Source: Oerskovia merdavium
GTDB taxonomy: Bacteria; Actinomycetota; Actinomycetes; Actinomycetales; Cellulomonadaceae
DNA: 64,000 nt
Assembly (NCBI RefSeq): GCF_014836755.1
Contig: NZ_JACSQF010000011.1
Location: 62,001-126,000 of the forward strand
Reading direction: 5' to 3'
The translations under genes and the position numbers were made by a program. This document shows positions 45,943 to 54,751 of the stretch, one piece after another. Under the pieces are notes generated by a model. The model had not been told where the DNA came from. It ran no database searches and saw only the letters and a program-made list of their open reading frames with translations. Position 1 is the first letter of the stretch. Each line of letters starts with the position of its first letter.

Positions 45943-47445
45943 GTGGCCCAGACGACGAGCGGGCGCGGGCCTGCGCAGCGCTCGGCGGCGGGTCCTTCCC
46001 GGTCGAGCACCGCGGGCACGCCCCGCGCGAAGAGCCCGACCCCTCGGACGACGACGGGCTCGACGCCCTCCGGTGCGGGTCCCGGGCCGCGGCCGACCGC
46101 GACCGCGGCGACCGGCCTCCCCGTCAAGGGGGGGACCACCCGGTCGACCCGCACGCCGCGTCCCCGACCGCGCCCGGCCAGGACCTCGTCGAACGAGCGC
46201 GCGTGGCTCGGCCAGTGGGACAGCGCCGTGACGAGCTACTACCTGCTCGTCGGAGCGACCACGCTGCTCGCGATCATCGGCCTGGTCATGGTGCTCTCGA
46301 GCTCGGCGATCACGGAGATCGCGGCGGGCAAGTCGCCCTACGGCGCCTTCCTGACCCAGGCGCAGTTCGCGCTCATCGGTCTGCCCGTGCTGCTCGTCGC
46401 GAGCAGGCTCCCCACGAGCGTCTACCGGCACGGTGCATGGCCGCTGCTCATCTTCTCGCTGTGCCTCCAGCTCCTGATCTTCAGCCCGCTCGGTCACGAG
46501 GTCAACGGCAACCTGAACTGGATCAACTTCGGGTCGTTCTTCGTGCAGCCCTCCGAGCCGGCCAAGCTCGCCCTCGCGGTCTGGCTGGGCGTCGTGCTCG
46601 GTCGCAAGCAGCACCTGCTGGGCTCCTGGAAGCACGCGATCATCCCCGCGGTCCCCGGCGCGCTCCTGGTCATGGGGCTGGTCCTCGCGGGGCACGACCT
46701 GGGCACCATGCTCGTGATCCTGATCCTCGTGGCGGGCGCGTTCTTCGTCGCGGGCGTCGACTGGAAGCTCCTCGCCCTGGCAGGGGCCGGAGCGGCGACC
46801 GTGGTCGTGGTCGGGTTCGTCGCGATGCAGCAGAACGCGAACCGCATGAACCGGCTCCTCGCGACGTACACGAACGTGTGCGACACCGCGGACGCCAACG
46901 CCGGCTCGAGCGTCTGCTACCAGACGGTCCACGGCCTCTGGGCGCTCGGGACGGGCGGGTTCGGCGGGGTCGGTCTCGGGGCGAGCCGCGAGAAGTGGAG
47001 CTACCTGCCCGAGGCCCACAACGACTTCATCTTCTCGGTCATCGGCGAGGAGCTCGGTCTGCTCGGCACGCTCCTGGTCCTCGCGCTGTTCGCGGTGCTC
47101 GGGCTGGCCATGAGCCGTGTGATCCGCCGTCACCCCGACCCGTTCGTGAAGATCACGACCGCCGGCATCGCGTGCTGGATCGTGGGTCAGGCGTTCATCA
47201 ACATCGGTGTGGTCATCGGCGTGATCCCGGTCATCGGGGTGCCGCTGCCGCTCGTCTCCTCGGGCGGGTCCGCACTGATCACGACCATGGCGGCCCTCGG
47301 CGTCGTGATCTCGTTCGCGCGCAACGAGCCCGGTGCCAAGGAGGCGTTCGCCGCGCGGGGCAGCGTCGTGCGCAAGTCGCTCGCCGTCGTCGGGCAGGCA
47401 GGGCGTCGCGCGCTGCCGGGGCGTCGGCGCGCCCAGTCCCGATGA
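45943..47445 (+). CDS. ftsW: septal peptidoglycan polymerase FtsW
   Basis: A 500-residue SEDS-family glycosyltransferase that works with FtsI. A disordered Pro/Thr/Arg-rich cytoplasmic tail of ~85 residues precedes about ten membrane helices. SEDS signatures include NGNLNWINFGSFFVQPSEPAKL, GHDLGTMLVI, with the catalytic Asp of this motif, EAHNDFIFSVIGEELGL and PLVSSGGSALI. The GTG at 45943 lies four bases after murD and is served by GGGAGGG within the end of murD. A basic C-terminal tail follows the last helix. Confidence 0.95.
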   Translation: MAQTTSGRGPAQRSAAGPSRSSTAGTPRAKSPTPRTTTGSTPSGAGPGPRPTATAATGLPVKGGTTRSTRTPRPRPRPARTSSNERAWLGQWDSAVTSYYLLVGATTLLAIIGLVMVLSSSAITEIAAGKSPYGAFLTQAQFALIGLPVLLVASRLPTSVYRHGAWPLLIFSLCLQLLIFSPLGHEVNGNLNWINFGSFFVQPSEPAKLALAVWLGVVLGRKQHLLGSWKHAIIPAVPGALLVMGLVLAGHDLGTMLVILILVAGAFFVAGVDWKLLALAGAGAATVVVVGFVAMQQNANRMNRLLATYTNVCDTADANAGSSVCYQTVHGLWALGTGGFGGVGLGASREKWSYLPEAHNDFIFSVIGEELGLLGTLLVLALFAVLGLAMSRVIRRHPDPFVKITTAGIACWIVGQAFINIGVVIGVIPVIGVPLPLVSSGGSALITTMAALGVVISFARNEPGAKEAFAARGSVVRKSLAVVGQAGRRALPGRRRAQSR

Positions 47446-47551
47446 CTCGGCCCTGCCGTGCGCCCGTGGGCGCGCGGCGCCCCCAGAACTTCTCGGCCCC
47501 CGGGTCCTCCGGGGACGACAGCAACAGCAAGGACAGGTGACGAGGTACGTG

Positions 47552-48673
47552 GTGAGTTCTTCTCTCGGTTCGGTGGTGCTCGCGGGCGGCGGGACGGCGG
47601 GGCACGTGAACCCGCTGCTCGCGGTGGCGGACGAGCTGCGCGAGCGCAACCCCGGGGCGGTCGTCACGGTGCTCGGGACGGAGAGCGGCCTCGAGGCCGA
47701 CCTGGTCCCGGCGCGCGGGTACCCCTTGCGCTTCGTGCCCAAGGTGCCGCTGCCGCGGCGCCCGAGCGGTGAGTGGGTCGCCCTGCCGGGCAAGCTCAAG
47801 TCGGCCGTGGAGGCGGCCGGTGCCGTGATCGACGAGACGCGGGCAGAGGTCGTCGTGGGCTTCGGCGGGTACGTCTCGACGCCCGCCTACCTCGCGGCGC
47901 ACCGCCGCGGGGTACCGATCGTGATCCACGAGCAGAACGCCCGGCCGGGACTGGCCAACCGTGCGGGCGCACGGTGGGCGAAGTACGTCGCCGTCACGTT
48001 CGACGGCACGCCGCTCAAGGGCGGGATCGTCACGGGTCTGCCGCTGCGCTGGGAGATCGCGGACCTGATCCGCGACCGTTCGGTCGACGCGGCGACGGTC
48101 CGGACCAACGCCGCGGCCGCGCTCGGGCTCGACCCGGCGCGCCCGACGGTCGTCGTCACGGGTGGTTCGCTGGGCGCGCAGAGCGTCAACGAGGCGGTCG
48201 CCGGGGCGGCCCGCGCGGTCCTCGCGACGGGCGCGCAGGTCCTGCACCTGACGGGCAAGGGCAAGGCCGACGCGGTGCGCGAGGTCGTGGGCGGTCTGCC
48301 CGGGTACGACGTGCGTGAGTACCTGTCGGCGATGCACCTGGCGTACGCGGTCGCCGACCTGGTCGTGTGCCGTTCGGGCGCCGGGACGGTCAGCGAGCTC
48401 GCGGCCCTGGGCATCCCGGCGGTGTACGTGCCGCTGCCGATCGGCAACGGTGAGCAGCGCCTGAACGCCGCACCGCTCGTGCGGGCGGGCGGCGGGATCC
48501 TGGTCGACGACGACGAGTTCACCTCGGCCTGGGTGGCCACGAACCTTCCAGGTCTGGTGGGCGACGCCGAGCGTCTGCGGACCATGGCGGCGCTCGCGTC
48601 GCGCGCGGGCATGCAGGACGCGACGTCGCGCGTCGCGGACCTCGTCGAGAAGGCTGCGGGGGTGTCCCGATGA
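47552..48673 (+). CDS. murG: lipid II-forming GlcNAc transferase MurG
   Basis: MurG adds GlcNAc to lipid I at the inner membrane face. The 373-residue GT-B enzyme has the first Gly-rich loop LAGGGTAGHVNPLLA, the second VGFGGYVSTPAYLAAH, VIHEQNARPGLANR, VTGGSLGAQSVNEAV and the donor-site GAGTVSELAALGIPAVYVPLP. Three GTG codons in frame (47537, 47549, 47552) could start it. The last is favoured by GAGG six bases upstream and by family alignment. It overlaps murC as ATGA. Confidence 0.95.
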   Translation: MSSSLGSVVLAGGGTAGHVNPLLAVADELRERNPGAVVTVLGTESGLEADLVPARGYPLRFVPKVPLPRRPSGEWVALPGKLKSAVEAAGAVIDETRAEVVVGFGGYVSTPAYLAAHRRGVPIVIHEQNARPGLANRAGARWAKYVAVTFDGTPLKGGIVTGLPLRWEIADLIRDRSVDAATVRTNAAAALGLDPARPTVVVTGGSLGAQSVNEAVAGAARAVLATGAQVLHLTGKGKADAVREVVGGLPGYDVREYLSAMHLAYAVADLVVCRSGAGTVSELAALGIPAVYVPLPIGNGEQRLNAAPLVRAGGGILVDDDEFTSAWVATNLPGLVGDAERLRTMAALASRAGMQDATSRVADLVEKAAGVSR

Positions 48674-50169
48674 CGGACGACGGCGCGACGGTGCGGTCGG
48701 CGCCCCCTGCGCTCTCGGAGCTCGGGACGGTCCACCTGATCGGCATCGGCGGCGCGGGGATGTCGGTCGTGGCCCGTCTGCTCGCGGCCCGCGGGGTGCG
48801 GGTGCAGGGTTCGGACGCCAAGGGCAGCGCCGTGGTGGACGCGCTGCGGGCGGACGGCGTCCTGATGCACGTCGGGCACGCGGCGGAGAACGTCGAGGGC
48901 GCGGACACGCTCGTCCTGTCGAGCGCGGTCCGTCCCGACAACCCGGAGCTGGTCGCGGCGCGGGCCGCTGGCCTGCGCGTGCTGCACCGCTCGGAGGCGC
49001 TCGCCGCGCTCATGGCGCAGGGGCGCTCGGTCGCGGTCGCGGGCGCGCACGGCAAGACCACGACGTCGGCCATGATCGCCACGACCCTGCGGTCGGCGGG
49101 GCTCGACCCGTCGTTCGCGATCGGCGGCTCGGTCATCACGAGCGACGGCGCGATCCCGGGCGGGCGGCTGGGCTCGGGCGACGTGCTGGTCGCCGAGGCC
49201 GACGAGTCGGACGGCTCGTTCCTCAACTACGCGCCGACGATCGCGGTCGTGCTGAACGTCGAGCCCGACCACCTGGACCACTACGGGTCGCGCGAGGCGT
49301 TCGAGCAGGCGTTCGTGGACTTCGCGGCACGCATCGTGCCCGGCGGCCACCTGGTCGCGTGCGCCGACGACCCGGGGGCGCTCGCGCTCGCGCAGGCGCA
49401 CCGCGCGGCGGGCGGCAGCGTCGTCACGTACGGGACGTCGCCGGGCAGCGACGTGCTGCTGGCGGACGTCCGGCCCGACGGCGCCGCGGGGGTGGCCGCT
49501 CGGCTCACCGTCGCGGTGGAGTCGTCGGGTGCGTCCACCACGACGACCGGGCCGCTCGAGCTGCGCCTGCACGTCCCGGGCGCGCACAACGCCCTGAACG
49601 CCGCCGCCGCGGTCGCGACGGCCGTCCTCCTGGGCGTCGCGCCGGAGCGGGCCGTCGCGGGGGTCGGCGAGTTCCTCGGCACGGGCCGCCGGTTCGAGGC
49701 GCAGGGCGAGGCCGGCGGGGTGCGGGTCGTCGACGACTACGCCCACCACCCGACCGAGGTCGCCGCGCTCCTGACGGCCGCTCGACCCGTGGCCGCCGGG
49801 GGGCGCGTCCTGGTCCTGTTCCAGCCGCACCTGTTCTCGCGGACGAGGCTGTTCGCGCAGGAGTTCGCCGACGCGCTGGCCCTCGCGGACGACGTCGTCG
49901 TGACGGGTGTCTACGCGGCGCGAGAGGACCTGGACCCGGACACCGGTTCGTGGACGATCGTGGACCGGATGCCCACGGGCACCGCGCGGGGCGTCGAGGA
50001 CCGTGTCGAGGCCGCGCGTGCCGTCGCGGCTGCCGCGCGGCCCGGCGACCTGGTCCTCACGGTCGGCGCGGGGGACGTGACCGAGCTCGGCGCCGTGATC
50101 CTCGACGCCCTCGTGGCAGGTGCCGCGGCCGCGGACGGCGACGCGACGTCCCCGGGGGCCGAGGGCTGA
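48670..50169 (+). CDS. murC: UDP-MurNAc:L-alanine ligase MurC
   Basis: MurC attaches L-Ala to UDP-MurNAc. The 499-residue protein has the N-terminal IGIGGAGMSVVARLLAARG, the ATP loop VAGAHGKTTTSAMIA near 119, EADESDGSFLNY, NVEPDHLDHYGS and the C-terminal DDYAHHPTEVAALL. The start overlaps murG by 4 nt and the TGA shares one base with the ftsQ ATG (TGATG). Length and motifs are normal. Confidence 0.97.
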   Translation: MTDDGATVRSAPPALSELGTVHLIGIGGAGMSVVARLLAARGVRVQGSDAKGSAVVDALRADGVLMHVGHAAENVEGADTLVLSSAVRPDNPELVAARAAGLRVLHRSEALAALMAQGRSVAVAGAHGKTTTSAMIATTLRSAGLDPSFAIGGSVITSDGAIPGGRLGSGDVLVAEADESDGSFLNYAPTIAVVLNVEPDHLDHYGSREAFEQAFVDFAARIVPGGHLVACADDPGALALAQAHRAAGGSVVTYGTSPGSDVLLADVRPDGAAGVAARLTVAVESSGASTTTTGPLELRLHVPGAHNALNAAAAVATAVLLGVAPERAVAGVGEFLGTGRRFEAQGEAGGVRVVDDYAHHPTEVAALLTAARPVAAGGRVLVLFQPHLFSRTRLFAQEFADALALADDVVVTGVYAAREDLDPDTGSWTIVDRMPTGTARGVEDRVEAARAVAAAARPGDLVLTVGAGDVTELGAVILDALVAGAAAADGDATSPGAEG

Positions 50170-51281
50170 TGAGACCGCCCTCCCGGCCGCGTCCTGCGAC
50201 CCCGCGACCGGCACCTCGGGGCGCGCGGGACGCTCAGGCGCGCCCGGGGACGGAGCGGGTCGCGGCGCCGGACGAGACGCTGGTCGGGGATCCCGCCGCT
50301 CGCGGGACCTCGCGCGACCGGGACGCTCGCCACGACACCCGTCGTGAGCCGCGTCCGGCCCGCGCCGGGCAGGACGAGACCCTCACGCAGCCCCTCGAGC
50401 TCCAGGGCCAGGAGCTCGTCCCGGTCAGCCCCTCTCGACCGCTGCCCCGGAAGCCCGGTGGCCGTCCCGTGACGGGACAGGTCCCGGTGCCGCCGTCGGG
50501 GGGCGCGGGCAGCAGGTCGACCGCGCGGCCGACCGACAGGGTCGTCTCGACCGGCATGGCCGACCGGCTCGCGGAGAAGGCGGCCATGCGCCGCCACCGC
50601 GTGCGACGCACGATCCTGATCTGGGTCGCCTCGGTGCTCGCGGTCGCGGCCGTCGCCTGGGTCGTCCTGTTCTCCCCGGTCCTCGGCACGGACCCCGAGA
50701 AGATCGAGATCACGGGGGAGGGGACCGTGATCGACGTCGCACAGGTGCAGCAGGTCGTGTCGGGTGTGTCGGACGTGCCTCTGCCGCGCGTCGACACGAT
50801 CGGGCTGCGCGAGCAGATCCTGTCCCTGAACGGCGTGCGGGACGTCACGATCCTGCGGGAGTGGCCCGACGGGCTGAGCGTGACCCTCGAGTCGAGGGAG
50901 CCCGTGGCCGCGGTGCCGCACGACGGGTCCTACGTGCTGCTCGACCGCGACGGCGTCCAGGTGCAGACCGTCGAGGCCGTGCCCGAGGGGATCCCCGAGA
51001 TCGGGGTCAGCCTGGACGACGAGGGGGCCCGGTCGTTGCGTGCCGCGCGCATCGTGCTCAACGCGCTCCCGCCCGAGCTGCGGGCCGAGGTCGCCGAGGT
51101 CACGGCGGGGACGCAGGACGCGGTCGAGATGAGGCTGCGCGACGGCGCGGTCGTGGAGTGGGGCAACGGCGAGGACGCGGCCCTCAAGGTCAAGGTGCTG
51201 CAGACCCTGAGGTCGTTGCCGGAGAACCAGGGCGTGACGCTCTACGACGTGTCGGCCCCCACGATGCCGATCACCCGATGA
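50169..51281 (+). CDS. ftsQ: cell division protein FtsQ
   Basis: A 370-residue single-pass division protein. A long, probably disordered cytoplasmic tail of ~150 residues (Arg/Pro/Ala-rich) precedes one membrane helix (TILIWVASVLAVAAVAWVVL). The POTRA domain follows (KIEITGEGTVIDVAQVQQVV), then the FtsQ/DivIB domain (VTILREWPDGLSVTLESREPVA, LLDRDGVQVQTV). It bridges FtsL/FtsB-type proteins. The ATG shares a base with the murC stop. The tail is longer than in most FtsQ proteins and parallels those of FtsI and FtsW here. Confidence 0.93.
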   Translation: MRPPSRPRPATPRPAPRGARDAQARPGTERVAAPDETLVGDPAARGTSRDRDARHDTRREPRPARAGQDETLTQPLELQGQELVPVSPSRPLPRKPGGRPVTGQVPVPPSGGAGSRSTARPTDRVVSTGMADRLAEKAAMRRHRVRRTILIWVASVLAVAAVAWVVLFSPVLGTDPEKIEITGEGTVIDVAQVQQVVSGVSDVPLPRVDTIGLREQILSLNGVRDVTILREWPDGLSVTLESREPVAAVPHDGSYVLLDRDGVQVQTVEAVPEGIPEIGVSLDDEGARSLRAARIVLNALPPELRAEVAEVTAGTQDAVEMRLRDGAVVEWGNGEDAALKVKVLQTLRSLPENQGVTLYDVSAPTMPITR

Positions 51282-51467
51282 CCGGGGCCCGGGCCCTGGG
51301 GGAGGGCCTCGCCGGGGGCTCGCGGACGTCGGTCGGGGACCCGTGGCCGTCGATGGCACCGGGGTGAGACATGGCCCACGCGGCAGGTTTTCGCCGACAC
51401 GCGCGGGCGGGTCGTTGATAGGACCAGGGCGGGCACCTACCGTCGACACAGCACAACCTGACATAAC

Positions 51468-51500
51468 TATAACCCTCTAGTTGAGGGTGAAGGTTGAGGG
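51468..51500 (+). promoter_or_regulatory. ftsZ promoter and repeat region
   Basis: TATAAC (51468-51473) is the best -10 of this A+T-richer patch. It is followed at once by ACCCTC-N5-GAGGGT (51472-51488) and by two copies of GTTGAGGG at 51480 and 51493, 13 bases apart. The repeats sit where a regulator would cover the transcription start. The leader to ftsZ would be about 45 bases. Confidence 0.5.
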
Positions 51501-51523
51501 CTACAGGATCGAGAGGCATTGAC

Positions 51524-52849
51524 GTGGCAACTCCGCAGAACTACCTAGCAGTGATCAAGGTGGTCGGCATCGGCGGTGGTGGCGTGAACGCCGTCAACCG
51601 GATGATCGAGGTCGGTCTCAAGGGCGTCGAGTTCATCGCCATCAACACCGACGCGCAGGCGCTGCTGATGTCCGACGCGGACGTCAAGCTCGACGTCGGG
51701 CGCGAGCTCACGCGTGGGCTGGGCGCCGGTGCGGATCCCGAGGTCGGCAAGAAGGCCGCCGAGGACCACGCCGAGGAGATCGAGGACGTCCTGCGCGGCG
51801 CCGACATGGTCTTCGTCACGGCCGGTGAGGGCGGCGGGACCGGCACGGGCGGTGCGCCGGTCGTCGCGCGCATCGCGCGGTCGCTGGGAGCCCTGACCGT
51901 GGGTGTCGTCACGCGCCCCTTCACGTTCGAGGGCCGGCGCCGCTCGGTCCAGGCGGACCAGGGGATCGAGGCCCTGCGCAACGAGGTCGACACCCTTATC
52001 GTCATCCCGAACGACCGGCTCCTGTCGATGTCGGACCGCAGCGTCTCGGCGCTCGACGCGTTCCACTCGGCGGACCAGGTCCTGCTCTCGGGTGTCCAGG
52101 GCATCACCGACCTCATCACGACCCCCGGTCTGATCAACCTCGACTTCGCCGACGTGAAGTCGGTCATGCAGGGGGCGGGCAGCGCCCTCATGGGCATCGG
52201 CTCGGCACGGGGCGAGGACCGCGCGGTCCAGGCCGCGGAGCTCGCGATCTCCTCGCCGCTGCTCGAGGCCAGCATCGACGGCGCCCACGGCGTCCTCCTC
52301 TCGATCCAGGGCGGCTCGGACCTCGGGCTCTTCGAGATCAACGAGGCGGCGCGACTGGTCCACGAGGCCGCGCACACCGAGGCGAACATCATCTTCGGTG
52401 CCGTGATCGACGACGCGCTGGGCGACGAGGTCCGCGTGACCGTCATCGCCGCAGGCTTCGACGGCGGCACGCCCCAGGTCCGCAAGGACTCGCGGGCTCC
52501 TGGGCAGCTCGCCGGGGCGCCCGCGGCGCAGCCGGCACAGCCCGTCCAGGCCCAGCGCCCAGTCGCGGTGCCGACCACCACGGGCAGCCACACGCTGCCC
52601 CGTCCGGTCGTCCCCATCGCCTCGGAGCCCGACGACGTCCCGGTCACCTTCGGCGGCGGGGCGGCTCAGGTCTCGGCCGGCTACCCGGCGGCGATCCCGA
52701 CGTTCAGCGTCGTCCCCAGCGAGGACAACCAGAACGCGGAGCAGCCCGCGGCCGAGCGGTCGGCACAGGTCGAGGTGCCTCGCCTCTACGACGAGGAGCC
52801 CGTCCGTCGCAAGGTCGAGGAGCTCGACGTCCCCGACTTCCTCAAGTAG
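51524..52849 (+). CDS. ftsZ: cell division GTPase FtsZ
   Basis: FtsZ is the tubulin-like GTPase that forms the division ring. The 441-residue protein has [18 protein letters not shown], the GTP loop [14 protein letters not shown] near 104-117, the T7-loop region [11 protein letters not shown], a Pro/Gln-rich variable linker at about 325-425, and the conserved C-terminal peptide ELDVPDFLK that binds partners such as SepF and FtsW. The GTG at 51524, with GAGAGG seven bases upstream, fits the usual start [15 protein letters not shown] 30-base longer frame exists but is not needed. Confidence 0.98.
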   Translation: MATPQNYLAVIKVVGIGGGGVNAVNRMIEVGLKGVEFIAINTDAQALLMSDADVKLDVGRELTRGLGAGADPEVGKKAAEDHAEEIEDVLRGADMVFVTAGEGGGTGTGGAPVVARIARSLGALTVGVVTRPFTFEGRRRSVQADQGIEALRNEVDTLIVIPNDRLLSMSDRSVSALDAFHSADQVLLSGVQGITDLITTPGLINLDFADVKSVMQGAGSALMGIGSARGEDRAVQAAELAISSPLLEASIDGAHGVLLSIQGGSDLGLFEINEAARLVHEAAHTEANIIFGAVIDDALGDEVRVTVIAAGFDGGTPQVRKDSRAPGQLAGAPAAQPAQPVQAQRPVAVPTTTGSHTLPRPVVPIASEPDDVPVTFGGGAAQVSAGYPAAIPTFSVVPSEDNQNAEQPAAERSAQVEVPRLYDEEPVRRKVEELDVPDFLK

Positions 52850-52853
52850 CGCC

Positions 52854-53639
52854 GTGCTCGATCCTGCACTCCCCGCACCCCCGGTTCTCGAGGTCGACCT
52901 CGGGCCGGGGGTGCGTGCTGCGTTCACGACCCGTGCGGGCGGGACCTCGCCCGCGCCGTGGGACGGTCTCAACCTCGGCCTCGGGGTCCAGGACGATGCC
53001 GAGCGTGTCCTCGTCCATCGTCAGGCGGTCGGCCGGTGGCTCGGAGCGCCCCTCGTCTTCGGGACCCAGGTCCACGGCGTCGAGGTGCGGGTGCTCTCGG
53101 GCCAGGACCGGGCGTCGCGGAGCGCGACCGGCGCGGGGGCCGAGACGTGCGGTGAGTACGACGCGCTCGTCACCGCCTCGCGTGGTCTGGGGCTCGGGGT
53201 GCTCGTCGCCGACTGCGTCCCGGTGCTCCTCGCGGACGCCGAGGCAGGTGTCGTCGGGGTCGCGCACGCGGGCCGGCAAGGACTGGCCGAAGGGGTCGTC
53301 GGCACCGTGCTCGGGGCGCTCGTCGCCCAGGGTGCGCGGACCGAGAAGCTGCGAGCCGTCGTCGGCCCCTCCGCGTGCGGGCGCTGCTACGAGGTGCCCG
53401 CGGACCTGCGCGACGAGGTCGCGTCCGGGCGTCCGGCCACCGCGTCCACGACCAGCTGGGGCACTCCTGCGCTCGACCTGCCGGCCGGGGTCGTCGCCGA
53501 CCTGCGCGCCGCCGGGGTCGCCGACGTCGTCCCGACCGAGATCTGCACCCTCGAGGACCACCGGTTTTACTCGCACCGTCTCGCGACGCGCGCCGGTGTC
53601 ACGACGGGCCGGTTCGCCGGGGTCGTGGCCCTCGTCTGA
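52854..53639 (+). CDS. pgeF: peptidoglycan editing factor PgeF (YfiH/laccase-domain)
   Basis: A 261-residue purine-nucleosidase/laccase-domain protein. The E. coli homologue removes L-Ser wrongly incorporated into the muropeptide by MurC. Metal-binding motifs are intact: FGTQVHGVEV, VADCVPVLLAD and VAHAGRQGLAEGVV, with GPSACGRCYEV following. The GTG at 52854 is four bases after the ftsZ stop codon, so it is cotranscribed. In many relatives a PLP-binding yggS gene follows, but here the next gene is sepF. Confidence 0.92.
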   Translation: MLDPALPAPPVLEVDLGPGVRAAFTTRAGGTSPAPWDGLNLGLGVQDDAERVLVHRQAVGRWLGAPLVFGTQVHGVEVRVLSGQDRASRSATGAGAETCGEYDALVTASRGLGLGVLVADCVPVLLADAEAGVVGVAHAGRQGLAEGVVGTVLGALVAQGARTEKLRAVVGPSACGRCYEVPADLRDEVASGRPATASTTSWGTPALDLPAGVVADLRAAGVADVVPTEICTLEDHRFYSHRLATRAGVTTGRFAGVVALV

Positions 53640-53731
53640 CCCTGCGCGCGGTGCCGACGTGCCGTTTCTCACCCTCGAGCCTGTTGACCTTTCCCGGGCG
53701 TGTCGCATCCTGCCGGTCTCCGGGGCTGGGC

Positions 53732-53737
53732 TAGCGT
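53732..53737 (+). promoter_or_regulatory. candidate -10 of sepF
   Basis: TAGCGT lies 45 bases before the sepF ATG in a 143-base gap. A TTGACC at 53684 is too far away to be its -35, so the promoter is tentative. Confidence 0.35.
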
Positions 53738-53782
53738 GCAAAGCACGGAACCAGCAGTCGACATGAGGACGGAGAGAGGGCG

Positions 53783-54268
53783 ATGGCCGGAGCGCTTCGC
53801 AAGACCATGCTTTACCTGGGCCTCGCTGATGATCGAGGCGAGGACGAGCAGGAAGAGTTCATCGACGAGTACGACGACTTGGGGGCCGACGTGCCGCACG
53901 ACTACCAGGCTCAGGTGACCCCACTGCACCGTACGGTCGCCCCACGAGAGGTACCCCAGACGAGCATGTCAGCCGCAGAGCTGCGCCGGATCACGACTGT
54001 GCACCCGCGCTCCTACAACGACGCCCGCGTCATCGGGGAAGCCTTCCGCGGTGGCACGCCGGTCATCATGAACCTCTCCGACATGGACGACGCCGACGCC
54101 AAGCGCCTGGTCGACTTCTCCGCCGGTCTCATCTTCGGTCTGCACGGCGCCATCGAGCGGGTGACCAACAAGGTCTTCCTGCTCTCGCCCGAGCACGTCG
54201 AGATCACCGGTGAGGAGCAGACCCCGGAGCCTCCCGTGACCCGGGCCGGCTTCTACAACCAGAGCTGA
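53783..54268 (+). CDS. sepF: cell division protein SepF
   Basis: SepF is the membrane anchor and organiser of FtsZ in actinobacteria. The 161-residue protein has an amphipathic N-terminal membrane-targeting helix ([13 protein letters not shown]), an acidic linker, and the SepF core with [51 protein letters not shown] and [11 protein letters not shown]. The ATG at 53783 has a GGAGAG site. It is followed 26 bases later by yggT. Confidence 0.96.
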   Translation: MAGALRKTMLYLGLADDRGEDEQEEFIDEYDDLGADVPHDYQAQVTPLHRTVAPREVPQTSMSAAELRRITTVHPRSYNDARVIGEAFRGGTPVIMNLSDMDDADAKRLVDFSAGLIFGLHGAIERVTNKVFLLSPEHVEITGEEQTPEPPVTRAGFYNQS

Positions 54269-54294
54269 CCGCGGGATCTGGCACAGTTGACCCC

Positions 54295-54585
54295 GTGACA
54301 TTCGTCTTCGCTCTGCTGGCATTCGTCCTCGGTCTCTATCTCATCGTGCTGATCGGTCGCGTGGTCTTCGACTGGGTGCAGGTCTTCGCCCGGGACTGGC
54401 GTCCGCGCGGCGTGATGCTCGTCCTGGCCGAGGCCATCTACACGCTGACGGACCCGCCGTTGCGTGCACTGCGCAAGGTCATCCCACCGCTGACCCTCGG
54501 TCAGGTGCGGCTGGACCTCGCATTCATCGTGCTGTTCCTCGCGGTGTCGTTCCTGGCACAGTTCCTGAGGTACCTCGCTTCCTGA
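54295..54585 (+). CDS. YggT family membrane protein
   Basis: A 96-residue protein with two hydrophobic helices (FALLAFVLGLYLIVLIGRVVF and LDLAFIVLFLAVSFLAQFLRY) flanking the family motif TDPPLRALRKVIPPL. YggT proteins sit between sepF and divIVA in many Gram-positive bacteria, and a role in envelope or division-site organisation is suspected. GTG 54295 is the start. A hairpin follows before divIVA. Confidence 0.9.
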   Translation: MTFVFALLAFVLGLYLIVLIGRVVFDWVQVFARDWRPRGVMLVLAEAIYTLTDPPLRALRKVIPPLTLGQVRLDLAFIVLFLAVSFLAQFLRYLAS

Positions 54586-54633
54586 GGGCGCCTCCAAACA
54601 CGTAGAAAACTGACAACCCGGCGGTCTTGACGC

Positions 54634-54656
54634 CGGCGCCCGCGCAGCGGGCGCCG
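54634..54656 (+). terminator. hairpin between yggT and divIVA
   Basis: A 10-bp stem (54634-54643 with 54647-54656) with a three-base loop lies about 50 bases after yggT. No T-run follows. Confidence 0.5.
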
Positions 54657-54686
54657 GGCGAGGCCGCCTCCTCTGACAATCTCCGC

Positions 54687-54716
54687 TACTTTGGACTGTG
54701 GCGATCTCGAGATCGC
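54687..54716 (+). promoter_or_regulatory. divIVA promoter with perfect palindrome
   Basis: TACTTT (54687-54692) is a plausible -10. The perfect 16-base palindrome GCGATCTCGAGATCGC at 54701-54716 lies just where transcription would start, 36 bases before the divIVA ATG. It could be an operator or a 5' mRNA hairpin. Confidence 0.5.
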
Positions 54717-54751
54717 TCGGACTGACGGCGCAAACGCATTGAGGTGAGACG

